From assembly GCA_951799405.1 (NCBI GenBank), contig OX637335.1:20526342-20590341 (forward strand): a stretch of DNA of 64,000 nucleotides, given 5' to 3'. Below, piece after piece: positions 11,498-51,633 of the stretch. The notes below the pieces were generated by a model. It was given only the letters and a program-made list of their open reading frames with translations, searched no databases and was not told where the DNA came from. Source of the stretch: Agapetus fuscipes (lineage: Eukaryota > Arthropoda > Insecta > Trichoptera > Glossosomatidae). A program made the position numbers and the translations under genes. The stretch's first letter is position 1. Every line of letters begins with the position of its first letter.

Positions 11498-11987
11498 TGT
11501 AAGGGGTGATGTCGGTAGCGAGTTCTACTGAAGGTAGCTAGCATCCAACACCACTCCTTGGTTGTTGTGGAGGTAAATAAAAACACTTGACGTACAAACT
11601 TGATTTTTAATATTTAGCAGAGATTACACAGTATTGTATTATAAAATATTATTGAGAATATATTATAATAGAGTTGAATATTATTAAGAATATTATAACT
11701 GATTGGATTCGAGCGTGGAGAATGTGACAACGACGGGGATGCGTCTTAACGAGTTGACAGTCGATCGCGGAGTGCAGTGCGTGTCGGGCGGTGATCATTC
11801 CCAAGATGGCGACAGCGAGTGGTCTTTCTTCGTGACCATATATGGTAATGAATTGCACTCTCTGTGACCATATATGGTAATGAATTTCACCGTCCAACGA
11901 TGATGACGTCACATTGTATGTGACGCATGGACTGCAACTGTAATCAGACTACATAGAACGAAATGTGTTGTAAGTATGTTCACCACA
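11498..11987 (-). repeat. 5' LTR of the gypsy element
   Basis: 490 bp, TG...CA ends on the element strand (starts TGTGGTGAAC). Same sequence as 5815-6304, including the same incidental 87-codon ORF. Confidence 0.95.
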
Positions 11988-12309
11988 GATTTCATTTAGT
12001 TAGAAAGAGCGTCTCATCTCTGTATTCTTATTTGACTTCTTTTACAATATTATGTATGCAGGTACCTACATCTTTATATTTCCATTCTTCTACGATGAGA
12101 TAAAAGCATTGTTACTTTATCAAATTGCGAGACAAAACCTAGAAAAACTAAAATGCAAAACGCTTACTTATACACGTTGATGTGAATCTGTTTATAGAAT
12201 AAAAATATAAAGTTCGCGCGGGACAATATTGTCTGGTGGAAAAAGTCATTTAGCTTGTGTGGCATTTACATTTGAAATGAATAAGAGACCAAATAAGGAA
12301 CTCGTAAAT

Positions 12310-12490
12310 CAGAAGCATGTGCGACACTGAGGACATCGTCAGATGGAGTAGGAAGAGGAGACGGTTTTTGAGGGACCATGTAGACCGCATGGTAGAAAGT
12401 AGGATAACTCGGCCGTCTACCAGGCCGACCATAAAAAAGATGGAAGAATCTAGCTGGTCTTCTGCATCACAAGAAGGGAGTCTCGAATAA
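12310..12490 (+). pseudogene. LINE reverse-transcriptase C-terminal remnant
   Basis: Readable as DIVRWSRKRRRFLRDHVDRM, then RPSTRPTIKKMEESSW, with stops. This is the degenerate GHV-GRP-W tail found at the end of many non-LTR RT ORFs. Confidence 0.5.
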
Positions 12491-12539
12491 AAAGATCGAC
12501 AAATCTAAAATTACTAGAAGAATAACTGAATAACCATCA

Positions 12540-12685
12540 AATTAGTATTAATAATAATAATAATAATACAATATTTTTATAGCGCCTTTTCATGATTCTT
12601 GGTCATCCCAAAGGCGCTTGCTCATATGAGCGCGCGAACAGGTGGGTATTCAACCCCTTTCGTACGTATCCACGGAACAGGAGTG
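12540..12685 (-). repeat. Interspersed repeat with AAT microsatellite edge
   Basis: An (AAT)n run at 12548-12570 joined to TTTTTATAGCGCCTTTTCAT and CCCAAAGGCGCTTGC, a 3'-end motif seen in many invertebrate non-LTR elements. Confidence 0.5.
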
Positions 12686-14035
12686 TCATCTGCAAAAGTC
12701 TCTTAATTGATCATGCATGTTTAAAATGTTCACTTATTTTATACTTCAGTCACAATGATACTATTTTATAATCGATTAAATTGATTAAAGAATGTAAATT
12801 AACCATCATCGTTGGCACTCTAACCTGGAATAGATTTGGTCTCCTTAATCCACTTCTGCCATCGTCATCTGTCCAACGACGTCCTCCTTCACACCCATAC
12901 TCCTACCTCACGACAATTCACCACCACTCCTTACTCTCAGTCTTTCCACTTTCATGCATTTTTTATTTTTACAATTATCTTTACCAAGTTCTGATGCTTC
13001 ATTCTGTTACGAACTAGGAGTACCTACGTGCGCCTGTATATGCATACATAGTGCATAAAACAATCTGGCTCTAGTGTGAAGGTAGTAGTGTTACGAACTA
13101 TGAAATCAAAATACCTACGCGCACCTATACATGTACGATAGTGTGTGGGAGCAGTGCATAGAACGGCGTTCTGGTGTGAGGGAGAAATCGAAGAATGATC
13201 TGGAATATGCGAGAAAGATCTCTTTTGTACCTATATATAGGGACTGCAATGTGGCATCAGGGAATTAGTCGTTGCAAGCATTTTGCCGTGAAGACCAATA
13301 AGCAGGGATTATCAATTGTCGTAAATTGTGAACCGGACCGTGTAAAAAAAAATGTTGTATTACATAATTGCAGTTAATTTAAAAGAGAACCCAGTAAAAT
13401 CATAACAATTCGATGAATAAACAGACGAAACAAATCATCACGCTTTCCGAAATTCTTTGAGTATTTGAATCCCTGTGAAATGCAGATGAGAGCGTCGATC
13501 CCTCCTTACCTAAGAGCAGTCTACAGCTGTGACGTCACTATGAAATACCCTGTCAGCGCGCCAAATCTTCAGCCCGCGGAATTGCGTCTCGCGAATGCAC
13601 TTACCAGATTATGCAAATTACTTGTACTCGCTGCCAAAACGCAACTAGAAGACCTTCATTGTCTGCTCATTTACAGTTGGGTTAAATGCCTATCTTTCTT
13701 TAACACGATTATAAGGCTCTTGAGGTGTGATACACACAAACACAGCGCTCATCAAATAAATCATCCTAATATTATTATTCCCTTTCTACAATCACCAATA
13801 TAAGATAGCAGAGCATTTTTTGATGTTCGTGAAAATGATCATTCGTATTACGAAAGATACCAAAGCTATGGGCATTCAAAGTTGAAAAAAACATCAACAA
13901 AGCTGTAAGGTAGCCGGTAGGTATATATTTTTTTTTTTTTTTAAGTGACGTCACTGAGAAGAACACAGGGTTGACGTATTATCTATCTACATACATATTT
14001 CGATGTCATCAATCTGTTCAAGATCGCGTAAAAAT

Positions 14036-14243
14036 CTAAATCTAAGCTGCAAAGATATGTATCATTTGAGATTCATATTAAATGCATTCATACAAGCAGA
14101 CACGCATAATTTCGCGCTCACACATGCCGCATGTGGACCTACAGTATAAAAATCCCAATCTTAAATTAACATAAGCCCTGCAACTCTTGCCGAATTTCCC
14201 TGAAACAGGGGTGACATTGGCAAAGTGAACCTTTAGAAGCGTA
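14036..14243 (+). repeat. R1 interspersed repeat, reference description
   Basis: R1 is the commonest repeat in the window, about 210-260 bp and non-coding. In this orientation it runs: AATCTAAG(C/T)TGCAAAGATAT, CATATTAAATGCATTC, AAGTTCGCGCTTACACATG, a GCCGCATGTGGACCTAC block, CCTGCAACTCTTGCCGA, and CCTGAAACAGGGGTGACATT, then GGCAAAGTGAACC and GGTGGTCAGCC. Some copies begin with reiterated ATCTAA. No tRNA boxes or inverted termini are evident, so the class is uncertain. Confidence 0.75.
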
Positions 14244-14474
14244 GACCTTTCAAATTACTAAGCCAAACATAACAATCGAAAACCTACAATTTTTACCTTA
14301 TTCAGAGCACAATAATCCATTCTTCAACCTTTACACAAACCTATCGGATTCTCCTGTTTGATTTGTTAACTTTCATTGATATTTTTTTTCTTTGATTGTA
14401 TCCTATGTTCATAACTGCTTGTCAATTTACGCTGCTAAGCTACACATTGAGTGTAACTTCTTGACGCTTTTTTC

Positions 14475-14702
14475 CCCGAAAGGGTCGCTTCGCCAACCAC
14501 TTCAATTGAAATGTTCCCAGCTCTCGAGGGCTCTGTTACTCAGTACTTGTGAAGGCTTAGTAAACCTTGCCGGTATTTTCATTTTGGATTTGAAATACAC
14601 ACCGAAACGGGAAATCATTTCTGACATCCTCGGTGGAATTCGAAGCCGGGCTTTTGGTCTGGAATGCAAGCACTCTACCAACTGAGCTATCAACCGGACG
14701 TT
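14475..14702 (-). mobile_element. SINE S2 copy
   Basis: Inverse orientation of the 25305 copy; the tRNA-like head ends near 14702 (CAACTGAGCTATCAACC on the plus strand). Confidence 0.7.
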
Positions 14703-15394
14703 GTATTCTAGATTTGCCGTATTAGACACTATCCCATTTTCATAAAAAAAATAGAAATCTCCCTTAATTGAATTACAATTCCTCTCATTACCTTCATCAT
14801 CAAATGCCGCGCCACTCCCCTAACACTCGCGAGAATCTAATCATGTTGCAACAAATTCGCTGCCAACACAAATGCAACCAAAGAAACAGCGCAACTCTTC
14901 AGGGCAGTAAAACAAAGTCAAGGAACGGTCGTAAACAAAGGCGTAATACAATTACACCATCACTCCGTCTCTTGTTGGGGAGTTCTTCAAGTGAATCTAC
15001 CCTTTACGCTACGGCAACACAATTCTCATCTCAATAAAAACACACACACCCATTGTGCTCCACACTGCCTTGATGGAAATGGCACATTATGGACTTGTTA
15101 CGGACGTATGTATCCTTGAAATGCCCTTGCACTGTACAATCACAATCCAGTCTCCTGCTCGTAAAACCATGGTCCTTTTTTTATGGTATAAATTGTATGG
15201 ATTGTTTTATATTTACCTACCATGAAATAACGTGGGTTTCTCAGAAAGATGCACCGTTCCCCTGTTCACTATGAAATAAAACACTAAAAAAAGTGTGAAA
15301 ATCCTGTAGTTTAGAAGTTTTTCATCAGGTCTTTTTTTATTACACTTATTATGAAAAAAAAAAAAATAATAGATTTGTGGAAAGGAATGCAATC

Positions 15395-15572
15395 CACCAA
15401 CCTATTTTGCCTGGCCAGTTGTCTTCATGCGAAAGCAGAAGCTTGTGTGCATGCAACGGCATCTTTTGAACCAGGGTCGAAGTTATGGTCAAGTGGGCCA
15501 GACGCAAGATTCGAACCAACGTTATCCGGTTCCAAATACCGCGCCTCTACCCCTCAGCCATAACACCGGCCG
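15395..15572 (-). mobile_element. tRNA-like SINE S3
   Basis: The minus strand has TTATGGCTGAGGGGTAGAGG (A-box-like) and GGTTCGAATCTTG (B-box-like). A related plus-strand copy is at 31798-31915. Confidence 0.6.
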
Positions 15573-15884
15573 TGTTATTATGACAAATTTGTTCAAATAA
15601 AAAAAAATAAAAAACACCCAATACAATTTTCTATCCACGATTTATCATACGAGTATCAGTAAATAATCACTTATTCAAGAGAAAACCTAAATTGCCGCCT
15701 GATCCATTATATTCAAGTGCAGAAAAATATTTTGAATACGTCTTGTGTTCATCCAAAACATAAACTCCACTGAATTAAACAGCGCACTTGAAAGAGAATA
15801 AAGGTTCACACCTAAAAGCCAATAAAACTGTTTCCATCCATGTCTTCTTTTATCGTTTTCCTGTCTCTGAAGAGCATTCCCGAA

Positions 15885-16005
15885 TTCAAGTATAGTACTT
15901 TACGTTTAAACTCAACCAAAAGTGTATGGAAACTAAAGCGCTTAATATGGGCGCGATTTTAGATTCCATACATTATTTCATAAACGTGATGGTTTAGTAT
16001 TAACA
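15885..16005. repeat. R2 foldback MITE
   Basis: AATTCAAGTATAGTACTTTA start; inner arms GTATGGAAACTAAAGCGC and GATTCCATACATTATTT. Confidence 0.55.
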
Positions 16006-16731
16006 TCCTCAATGATGAACATATACTATGGATAATAAAAGAGCATTCAGCATAAGGTACTGAATGTATTATTTAGAGACAGAAAATTTGCGGATCATCC
16101 ACTACCCAAAATGAATATTTCATACAAAAAATATTTTCCTTGGATCATAATATGTGGATTAAATGTTTCTGAATAACACTGATAGTGTTAGTACCTATAC
16201 TCGTATTCAAAAAGTTTGCTATGAGAACTCTTATAATGCTATACATGAATTCGAATAGTGTTATTCACAAAATGTTATCGACAAGCGAGCCAAGACGGTA
16301 ATTCGACTAGCTAGTTTGAAATCAAAACAACGCTGGCTCTATTTCCGTAGGGCCCTTTTTATTTTAACGATTATTTTGATCCTTGATTAATGTCATTGGG
16401 TAATCATAAAAACGATAAAAACAAATTTTGTACATGTTTTTGGCCAGACAAAGAATGTAGGTAAGTGAATTGCATTCCTCTTCACGAATTAAAAAAAAAA
16501 CTTTTTTATTGTTGAATTATGGATGATCTTTTTGTTATTAAAAAATCACATTAGTCACCGGATGAGCCATGGTTCTGCTGTATGCGGATTTATGGATTGA
16601 TGCCTGTATTTAAATCAACCTATCATGAGCTTCAAATTCACGCTAAGCATTGAAAGTTGTGTTAGCAATGATTGTGAATACCGTGTCATCATCCCAAACA
16701 TCATATTATTTATCAACGTCAACTTTTAAAC

Positions 16732-16894
16732 CTGGGCTGGAAGTCTCATCCCCACGATAATTCTTACCTCCCGAATTTGGGTATTATTTGTATGTAAACT
16801 AATCAGCTGTTCATTTGCGGCCATCTTAGATTGACAGGTCTTCATACAAATATTACCGATAAGAATTACCATGGTGATGAGACTTCCAGCCCTG
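16732..16894. mobile_element. Short MITE upstream of the Sema1a 52-bp exon
   Basis: Inverted ends GGGCTGGAAGTCTCATC... (16734) and ...GATGAGACTTCCAGCCC (to 16892), about 35 bp with few mismatches. Ends about 82 bp before the exon. No clear target duplication. Confidence 0.7.
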
Positions 16895-16976
16895 TTCATT
16901 TTGCAATGTATCTGCCATTGCATTGTTTACGAATAACGAAACAACACATGTTTTAAATTTGTTGTTTTTGTTTCAG

Positions 16977-45797
<28,821 letters not shown>

Positions 45798-46320
45798 GAA
45801 CAAAAGTGCGCCGTGTCCGGAAAACTCTTCTACTCAATAACACAATGTTGATGAAATAATGTGGCCTCCAGACCGAGTGTTATATATACAAACATAAAAT
45901 AACCTAACCTAAAACAAACTCTTAGCGTGTGTAATTTCAACGATGGCTTGACACTAAACAAAGGGTTAACTTGTGAGGACCTTAGAAGTAGTTAATTTGT
46001 CCTGTCTGAAGTCACTAAAACTTCTGTTGAACCAACATATCTTTAGGGTATGTAATTTCATCAATAGCTTAGCGACTTCAAACTGGAAGGAAAGGATAAA
46101 CTTGTAAGATCCTTTTGGTTCAGTTTGAAATCACCAAACTACTGTTGAAACAAGCCACTTGTGTGTACAGTTTCATCAATAGCTTAGTGACTTCAAACTG
46201 GAAGAAAACAGTTAACTTATTCAAACCTTGAAGGTAGTCTCTTTGTTTAGTGTAAAGCTACTTAAACTATTCTTGAAACACACACTCTTAATAAATTATA
46301 AACTCCTGTGAAAAGACTCT
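45798..46320 (+). other. Sema1a proximal 3' UTR with a diverged ~115-bp tandem repeat
   Basis: Starts directly after the stop codon. Three diverged tandem units begin near 45931, 46052 and 46165 (spacing 121 and 113). Each carries a GTAATTTCATCAATAGCTT-like core, a CTTCAAACTGGAAG-like segment and a CTGTTGAAAC-like segment. AATAAA-like signals occur at about 46290, 47162 and 47922, so the UTR could be short or over 2 kb. Confidence 0.6.
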
Positions 46321-48454
46321 ATTCAAATATTTCGTCATTGGATCTGTTGCTGCCATTCTTGCGGACATGTTGCGGTTTGAAAAATTATCAGTGAAATTGT
46401 ATTTTCTTATATAACATTTCCTTCCTGTGTTTGTCATGTTATTTATGAAACATTGTAAATATTGATGTGATGGTGCGTCGTGTCACCTTCTACTTAGTTA
46501 TACAAGAACAATTAATGGCTTATTTTTCAATATCCCAATAGTTATCTATCAAATAACAATATTATGAATATCATTATCTGACAGATGATTTGGTGATGGG
46601 TATTGAAGAACTTGCCAGATATCAAATATCGCATTCTCCGCTGTGTAGCATTAAAACAATTTTTGTTGCATTTTTAAATTAAAATTATGTATTTTTTTCA
46701 ATTAAAAAGCGTGCGACAGAGAGCTAGGCATGTGAAATACAAGCATGCTTTTGTAATGCATGTGAGAAGAAATGAAGTTGTTTATAAGGAAGTTAGCACT
46801 ACAGAATGATGACAATAATCAAAGATTTGCAAATTATTATAAAATAAGAGTGTCATGTCACACATCGCAGTGCCAAGTACATGTGCAAACTTAACATTAA
46901 CCACCCAACAAGAGATGAAACCACAATATTATGTGATTGATTTTAATGACCAAATTAAATGATTTCCAATATGAATCTATTACATTAGTATATAACGCAT
47001 GAATCAAACAACAAAATGTTATATTTTTATGTAAAGATCAAATCAAATGTCTGCATTAACAAGGTCCTGTCAAATATTGTAGATACTGCATTATTTGACA
47101 TATTTTCCATGTGGTAAAACTAAGATATTAAATACCTAAGTCAAAGCATTATGAAACGAGAATAAAAAGCCAAACGAAAGGATGTGTCTTCTCTTACAAA
47201 TAATGCTGTACATTATGGACAGGACCATACGTAATGAGTTTTATTGGTATGTAAAACTCTGCTAATGTTTTTTGCAATATATAATGTTGACGCATGTGGC
47301 GTTGACTTAAGTTACGAGTGTGTGAATTACGCCAAGTGATCCAGCTTCCGTTTTTGTGAAGCCAATAATGAGTAGGTACTGACTAATTATAACTAAAGAG
47401 GTAACGTAAGTAATGGACAGTAGAGTGTAGCGCGTTAGATTACTTTATCTCTATCAATATATCCAGGGCGTGATGTTTTGAGTCTGAATTAATTATTATT
47501 TTTACACAAACTGGAGCAGCTATAAGAATATATTGTAGTTTACTCAGATCAGAAAATAATGTATAGCTGTTTCTTTTAATTATTTGTAAATAATTTTGAT
47601 TGTTTCATTTTTAAAATAAATAATAATATAATGAATTAGAGTATTATATTACGTAATTATAAAGATGATCTTTTTATATTTGTAGGTTAGGTCAGCGGCG
47701 TTATAAATATTAGGTTGTAAGTAGGATTAGAGAGGCCCAGGGGGAGTAGAGTTAGGGTGCGTGTACATATATGGTGAGAATGGATGAGAATGCAGCGTGA
47801 GGGAGGAATGTGCGATGTGTCGAGAAGAACTGTGAGAGGAGCTCATTCGGTGCCTTGTTGGCTGCCAGCCTTGTGCCTGATATTAGATGCTTCAAGCGAA
47901 CGAGGCTGGAATAGACTGTGAATAAAATATATTATTAAATGTATACAAGATATAAAGTTATTGTAGCTAAAATTCTAAATTAACAAATCAGTTGTTATTG
48001 CATTCATCTTTAAAGAATCTATTGTATTGATTGTGATCATTGATTGCCTTTTCATTGAAATTGATTTCCGCCTTTTTTAATAGGAGCCGGGTAGTTGTAA
48101 GGGAACCCTCCGCTTGTCTCGGCGCTCTAGATTGTTCTGCAGCCTTGCTTGTAAGCTGTTCATGTAATCCCACCGGTTAAGCTTGTGGCGGTAGCCATAC
48201 GTCTCCATCGCAAAATATATATTATTTGTTCAAAAATATTATCTACGAGAAAGTGTATTTAGTGACTAATGTAATTACTATAAAAGATTCTAAATTTCAC
48301 TAAATGATTCCCGATACGAGAGTTATGAATAAAATTATAATATTATAGAGAAACCCCATCTGGCATTTGTAAATATTGTTTATAAAGTAAAGTTATTTTA
48401 ATTTAAGTATTGTTGCTCGACAAGCTTGGAGAAATCCGTCCACTTCACAATAAC
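46321..48454. other. AT-rich stretch, possible long 3' UTR or intergenic DNA
   Basis: No coding sequence recognised. Candidate polyadenylation hexamers for Sema1a lie at about 47162 and 47922. A more GC-rich block at 47690-47920 and 48060-48200 resembles repeat sequence, but its class could not be identified. Confidence 0.4.
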
Positions 48455-48522
48455 CAATCCCTCTATCTTGCAGAGAAGTGGCGACAAGCAATCCCTCTAT
48501 CTTGCAGAGAAGTGGCGACAAG
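48455..48522 (+). repeat. Perfect 34-bp tandem duplication
   Basis: Two exact adjacent copies, 48455-48488 and 48489-48522, each running from CAATCCCTCTATC to GTGGCGACAAG. The unit contains TGGCGACA, a string that resembles a retroelement primer-binding site, so this may mark an old LTR boundary. That link is speculative. Confidence 0.8.
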
Positions 48523-49599
48523 CAATCCCAACTCAACAGCTGGATCAAACATCAATCTAAATCATTCTAGCATTTACTCATTACTTGTTTACACGAGTTA
48601 TTATTTTTAAATACCTGTATTGTGTTTAATTTGTATGCTATGATTTTATTTTCAACGGTCCCTACAGAAATGTGATATACTTTTAATTTTTAAAAGAAGA
48701 AAAAAATAGTTCTCAAATCGATGATATAAAATTATATTTTTACAAGCATTTGAATTAAAAACATGGCATTATTTTAATTAGCATTTAATGTATTAAATAG
48801 CTACTTCTACAATGTTTGATAATTTATAATAACGTAATTTTAATATTTGCTGTTGAATGAATCAATGTAGAGAGTTGTAGGAAATTTCTAATAGAAATAT
48901 TTATTTTATTCGGGACCGTTGCTTCATTGGACATTCCTAAATCTTTTTTATAAGTTTTTTATTATTCTTTCAATCGAGTACAAAAATCCCCATCTTGTAA
49001 ATTCAAAATGAATGCTTTGATTAAGTTAGACCTATAATAATAATTATTAATAATAAATTCTATACTTTGTATTACTTTATCCACCATGGAACTTTTTGTA
49101 ACAAATCCGTTGTGTTGCCAGACATTGTCAGTTTATACAGGAATCAGTGTGGGGGTAAACAAAAAATAAAATTATGTAAACTGTGCAATGAAACATTAAG
49201 AACCAAAGGCGGTAATCTAGGAATTACAAATCGGCTGGGATAATGCGGCAAGAAGTTACACTTTATATGTAGCTTTGTTGCGTTGTGTTATAGGAGAACT
49301 TGCTTTATTCTGCACATTTCATTAATTTTATAACCAACGTCTTCAGGGGACATCCTTATAATGCAGTGCCAAGTTCATCCTTTATCAACGCACAACAATG
49401 CCGTCTCCTGAGGAGGTTGATTATGACATCAACAAAATATTGAAAATACAATACATTCTCCAATAATGGTTTGTTACCCATCGGAATTTGTAAATTCATT
49501 AAAAAAAAATGTTCACATGTCAAACCATGGTAGTTTCAGTTTAAATTCACTCTAGGATTTTTTTAAAAGTGAAATAAATTTGATGGAATAATACTGTTA
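48523..49599. other. Intergenic, no gene seen
   Basis: AT-rich. A scrap of the S2 SINE tail is at 49245-49275. Confidence 0.4.
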
Positions 49600-49870
49600 C
49601 TGTATTCTGCCGCCGTTCCACTAGGGGTGGCCGGTACCTCCGCAGATGCGCCTCCACTTTTTTCTGTCCTTACAAACCACTTTCATTTCCTCAATATTCA
49701 TCACCTTTTTCATACATACTCTTCTCTTATTTTCACTCTGCAGGTTCCATTCTTTCGCAATCTCACCTATTTGGTCTAACCATTCTTTCCTCGGCCTTCC
49801 CCTTCCGCGCTTTCCTCTGACATTTCCTTTGTACACTTTCTTCGTTAGTCGTTCATCATCCATTCTTTCG
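49600..49870 (-). pseudogene. LINE family A, RT C-terminal fragment
   Basis: 80 codons: [40 protein letters not shown], ending [11 protein letters not shown]. Nearly identical to the plus-strand copy at 60880-61245, including the 3' flank TAGTGGAACGGCGGCAG. Confidence 0.8.
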
Positions 49871-50880
49871 AGATGTAGAATGTCATTTTCATTGCTTCAG
49901 TCTATTTATTGCATTAAAAAGACCCTAGATTTCCACCTTTGGTTCTATTTGATTCATAATTAATTTCCCATTTGTGAGATATAAACAAATTGTGTCAGTT
50001 TTTAAATAATTGATACCTTTTCAACTAAAAATGTTAGACACCCCAGCAGATGAATGCCTGGCAAGTGTACCTACAAATATATATGTTACTGTAAGCAAAC
50101 ATTACATAGTCTGTACCTACATACGATGGCAAGTAGAACCAACATTACAAACAAAAAATATTCTTATGTGACAGTTTAAAATATGTTTTATGAAAATAAT
50201 TGTAATAAAAATGTTTCTTTCAAAACTTTGTTTTATTTATTTCTTTGTGTTAAACACAATATAAAAATCTTATATTATCTAAGTACATGTAACAGTGTAA
50301 ATAAGTATATTTTTCTTATAAATCTGAATTAAAAATATGTTTTTTTAGTGATGAAGATTCAAAAATAGAGATTGATGATAAAGTACTGCTAAATAATCAT
50401 AAAGGGGACGGTATTATGTGTCCTCATAAGTCATAGGTTTTAATAGCAACCATTAAAAACAGATGTAAATAGACATCTGATGGATCAGATTACAAACAAC
50501 ACCTCATTATGAGATCTACACATTAATTGACATAGGAAAAGTTGCGATGACACAAGGCCGGGTTGCCAGGGCAAAGGATAACAAATATTTTGTTATAGAT
50601 CACTAAGGACAATGCGAAGGAGGTTGTCGCAGACCTGTGACGTTGGGAAGGAAACTTATATGGAATTTTATGCAAAGTCCATTCTCTTAATTTTGCTTTC
50701 AAAGCAAACTAGCCAGCATACTTTTTTTGCAGCTTTTTTGTCACGACTGCATTTAGAATTATGACCTAGAACACATGGAAAAGGTAAACAGAGAGCACCA
50801 TTGTACAAATAATACGGTAAGTGAATGCTAAAAAAAACAAGTAAGATGTTATAAAAATAAGAGAGAGCAGATTTTAAGAT
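49871..50880. other. Downstream region of the METTL26-like paralogue
   Basis: AT-rich with no coding sequence; AATAAA-type signals for the minus-strand gene could lie here but none stands out. Confidence 0.35.
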
Positions 50881-51633
50881 TCAGTTTTTCCTCCAAACAA
50901 CGCATTTGTTGTTGGCAGGTTGATCAATGCAGTCCACCAAAGACAGATTATTTCTCTCGGCCAATTTTTTTAGCTCCGTCAAATCTCTGATACCCCAACG
51001 CGGATCATTCTCTCTAAGAGCTTTATCAAACACCACGTTGCTCTCAGGAGAAATAACACCATCTATGGCAAAGGGACCGTAGTTAATCATGATGCCGTGG
51101 CTTCTCAAATATTTCCCCGCATTTGTGAACAGCCCAACAGTGCACTCGTAAGGAGAAACCTGCATTAAATTAGAATTGAAAATCACATCAACAGAGTTCA
51201 AGTCTAACCCAATAGAGCTAAGATCTTTTGAAGCATCAAACAGTATAGACGTCTTGATATTTTTTGTCGGGCATTCTTTGGCGTAAACATCTATGCTTTT
51301 GAGTAAATGAGATTCAAATTCTGTGGGCTGAAATGATATTTTAGGAAAATTGGGAGCAAAATAGGCGACATGCTGTCCGGTGCCCGATGATATTTCAAGA
51401 CAAAACAATTCGTCATCCATTGAAAAATATTTTGTGATGTATTCCTTGAGAACTAGAAGGATGTGTTCCTTGTTTCGCTCCGCCGCTGGGTACACCAACT
51501 TGCCATCGGGACTAAAACATAGAAATTCACTTTTGAAAGATGATTTGTAAATAGTTTTGCATATATTTTTTAGGTGGAAAAATAACCTTGAATTCGGGTC
51601 GCAGTATGACCCAAAACATTTGAGCGAAGCCAT
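50881..51633 (-). CDS. METTL26/UPF0585 family methyltransferase-like protein, single-exon paralogue
   Basis: A 250-residue ORF with a true ATG. The core from about residue 46 (KLVYPAAERNKEHIL) matches its neighbour at 53045-53993 throughout. Shared landmarks are LEISSGTGQHVAYFAPNFP (the Rossmann glycine-rich SAM-binding loop), FQPTEFE, the asparagine-rich strand SVDVIFNSNLMQVSP, INYGPFAIDGVISPESN, RWGIRDL and the end PANNKCVVWRKN. UPF0585 proteins are predicted SAM-dependent methyltransferases with no established substrate. This copy has no intron where the neighbour has one. It also has an unrelated N-terminal extension of about 45 residues, rich in Lys, Arg and Phe, which could be a mitochondrial presequence. 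It may be an old retrocopy or an intron-loss tandem duplicate. The frame is intact, so it is probably functional. Confidence 0.85.
   Translation of the reverse strand: MASLKCFGSYCDPNSRLFFHLKNICKTIYKSSFKSEFLCFSPDGKLVYPAAERNKEHILLVLKEYITKYFSMDDELFCLEISSGTGQHVAYFAPNFPKISFQPTEFESHLLKSIDVYAKECPTKNIKTSILFDASKDLSSIGLDLNSVDVIFNSNLMQVSPYECTVGLFTNAGKYLRSHGIMINYGPFAIDGVISPESNVVFDKALRENDPRWGIRDLTELKKLAERNNLSLVDCIDQPANNKCVVWRKN

Larger units (their letters stand above)
5815..11987 (-). mobile_element. Complete Ty3/gypsy LTR retrotransposon
   Basis: A 6173-bp element transcribed on the minus strand: 490-bp LTRs at both ends, 4-bp target duplication GATT (5811-5814 and 11988-11991), primer site, gag, pol (protease-RT-RNase H-integrase), two small 3' ORFs and a purine tract. 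The integrase-last domain order and 4-bp duplication place it in Ty3/gypsy (Metaviridae). The LTRs look identical by eye and the ORFs are unbroken, so the insertion is very recent and possibly still mobile. Confidence 0.95.
11992..14035. other. Repeat scraps, no gene
   Basis: Contains the LINE remnant and AAT-edged repeat listed separately, and a S1-type tail fragment at 13715-13790 (CAGCGCTCATCAAATAAATC). The 112-codon ORF at 13465 spans into that tail and is not credible. Confidence 0.4.

Noticed and set aside
11649..11912. 87-codon ORF present in both LTRs
   Set aside because: It repeats only because the LTRs are identical; composition is not protein-like and it lies in the regulatory region.
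13465..13803. 112-codon plus-strand ORF
   Set aside because: The end is the tail of a SINE and no homology or splice context supports it.
1..16976. Upstream Sema1a exons (signal peptide, first sema blades)
   Set aside because: No segment with the expected phase-2 donor and semaphorin sequence was found; they probably lie left of the window.
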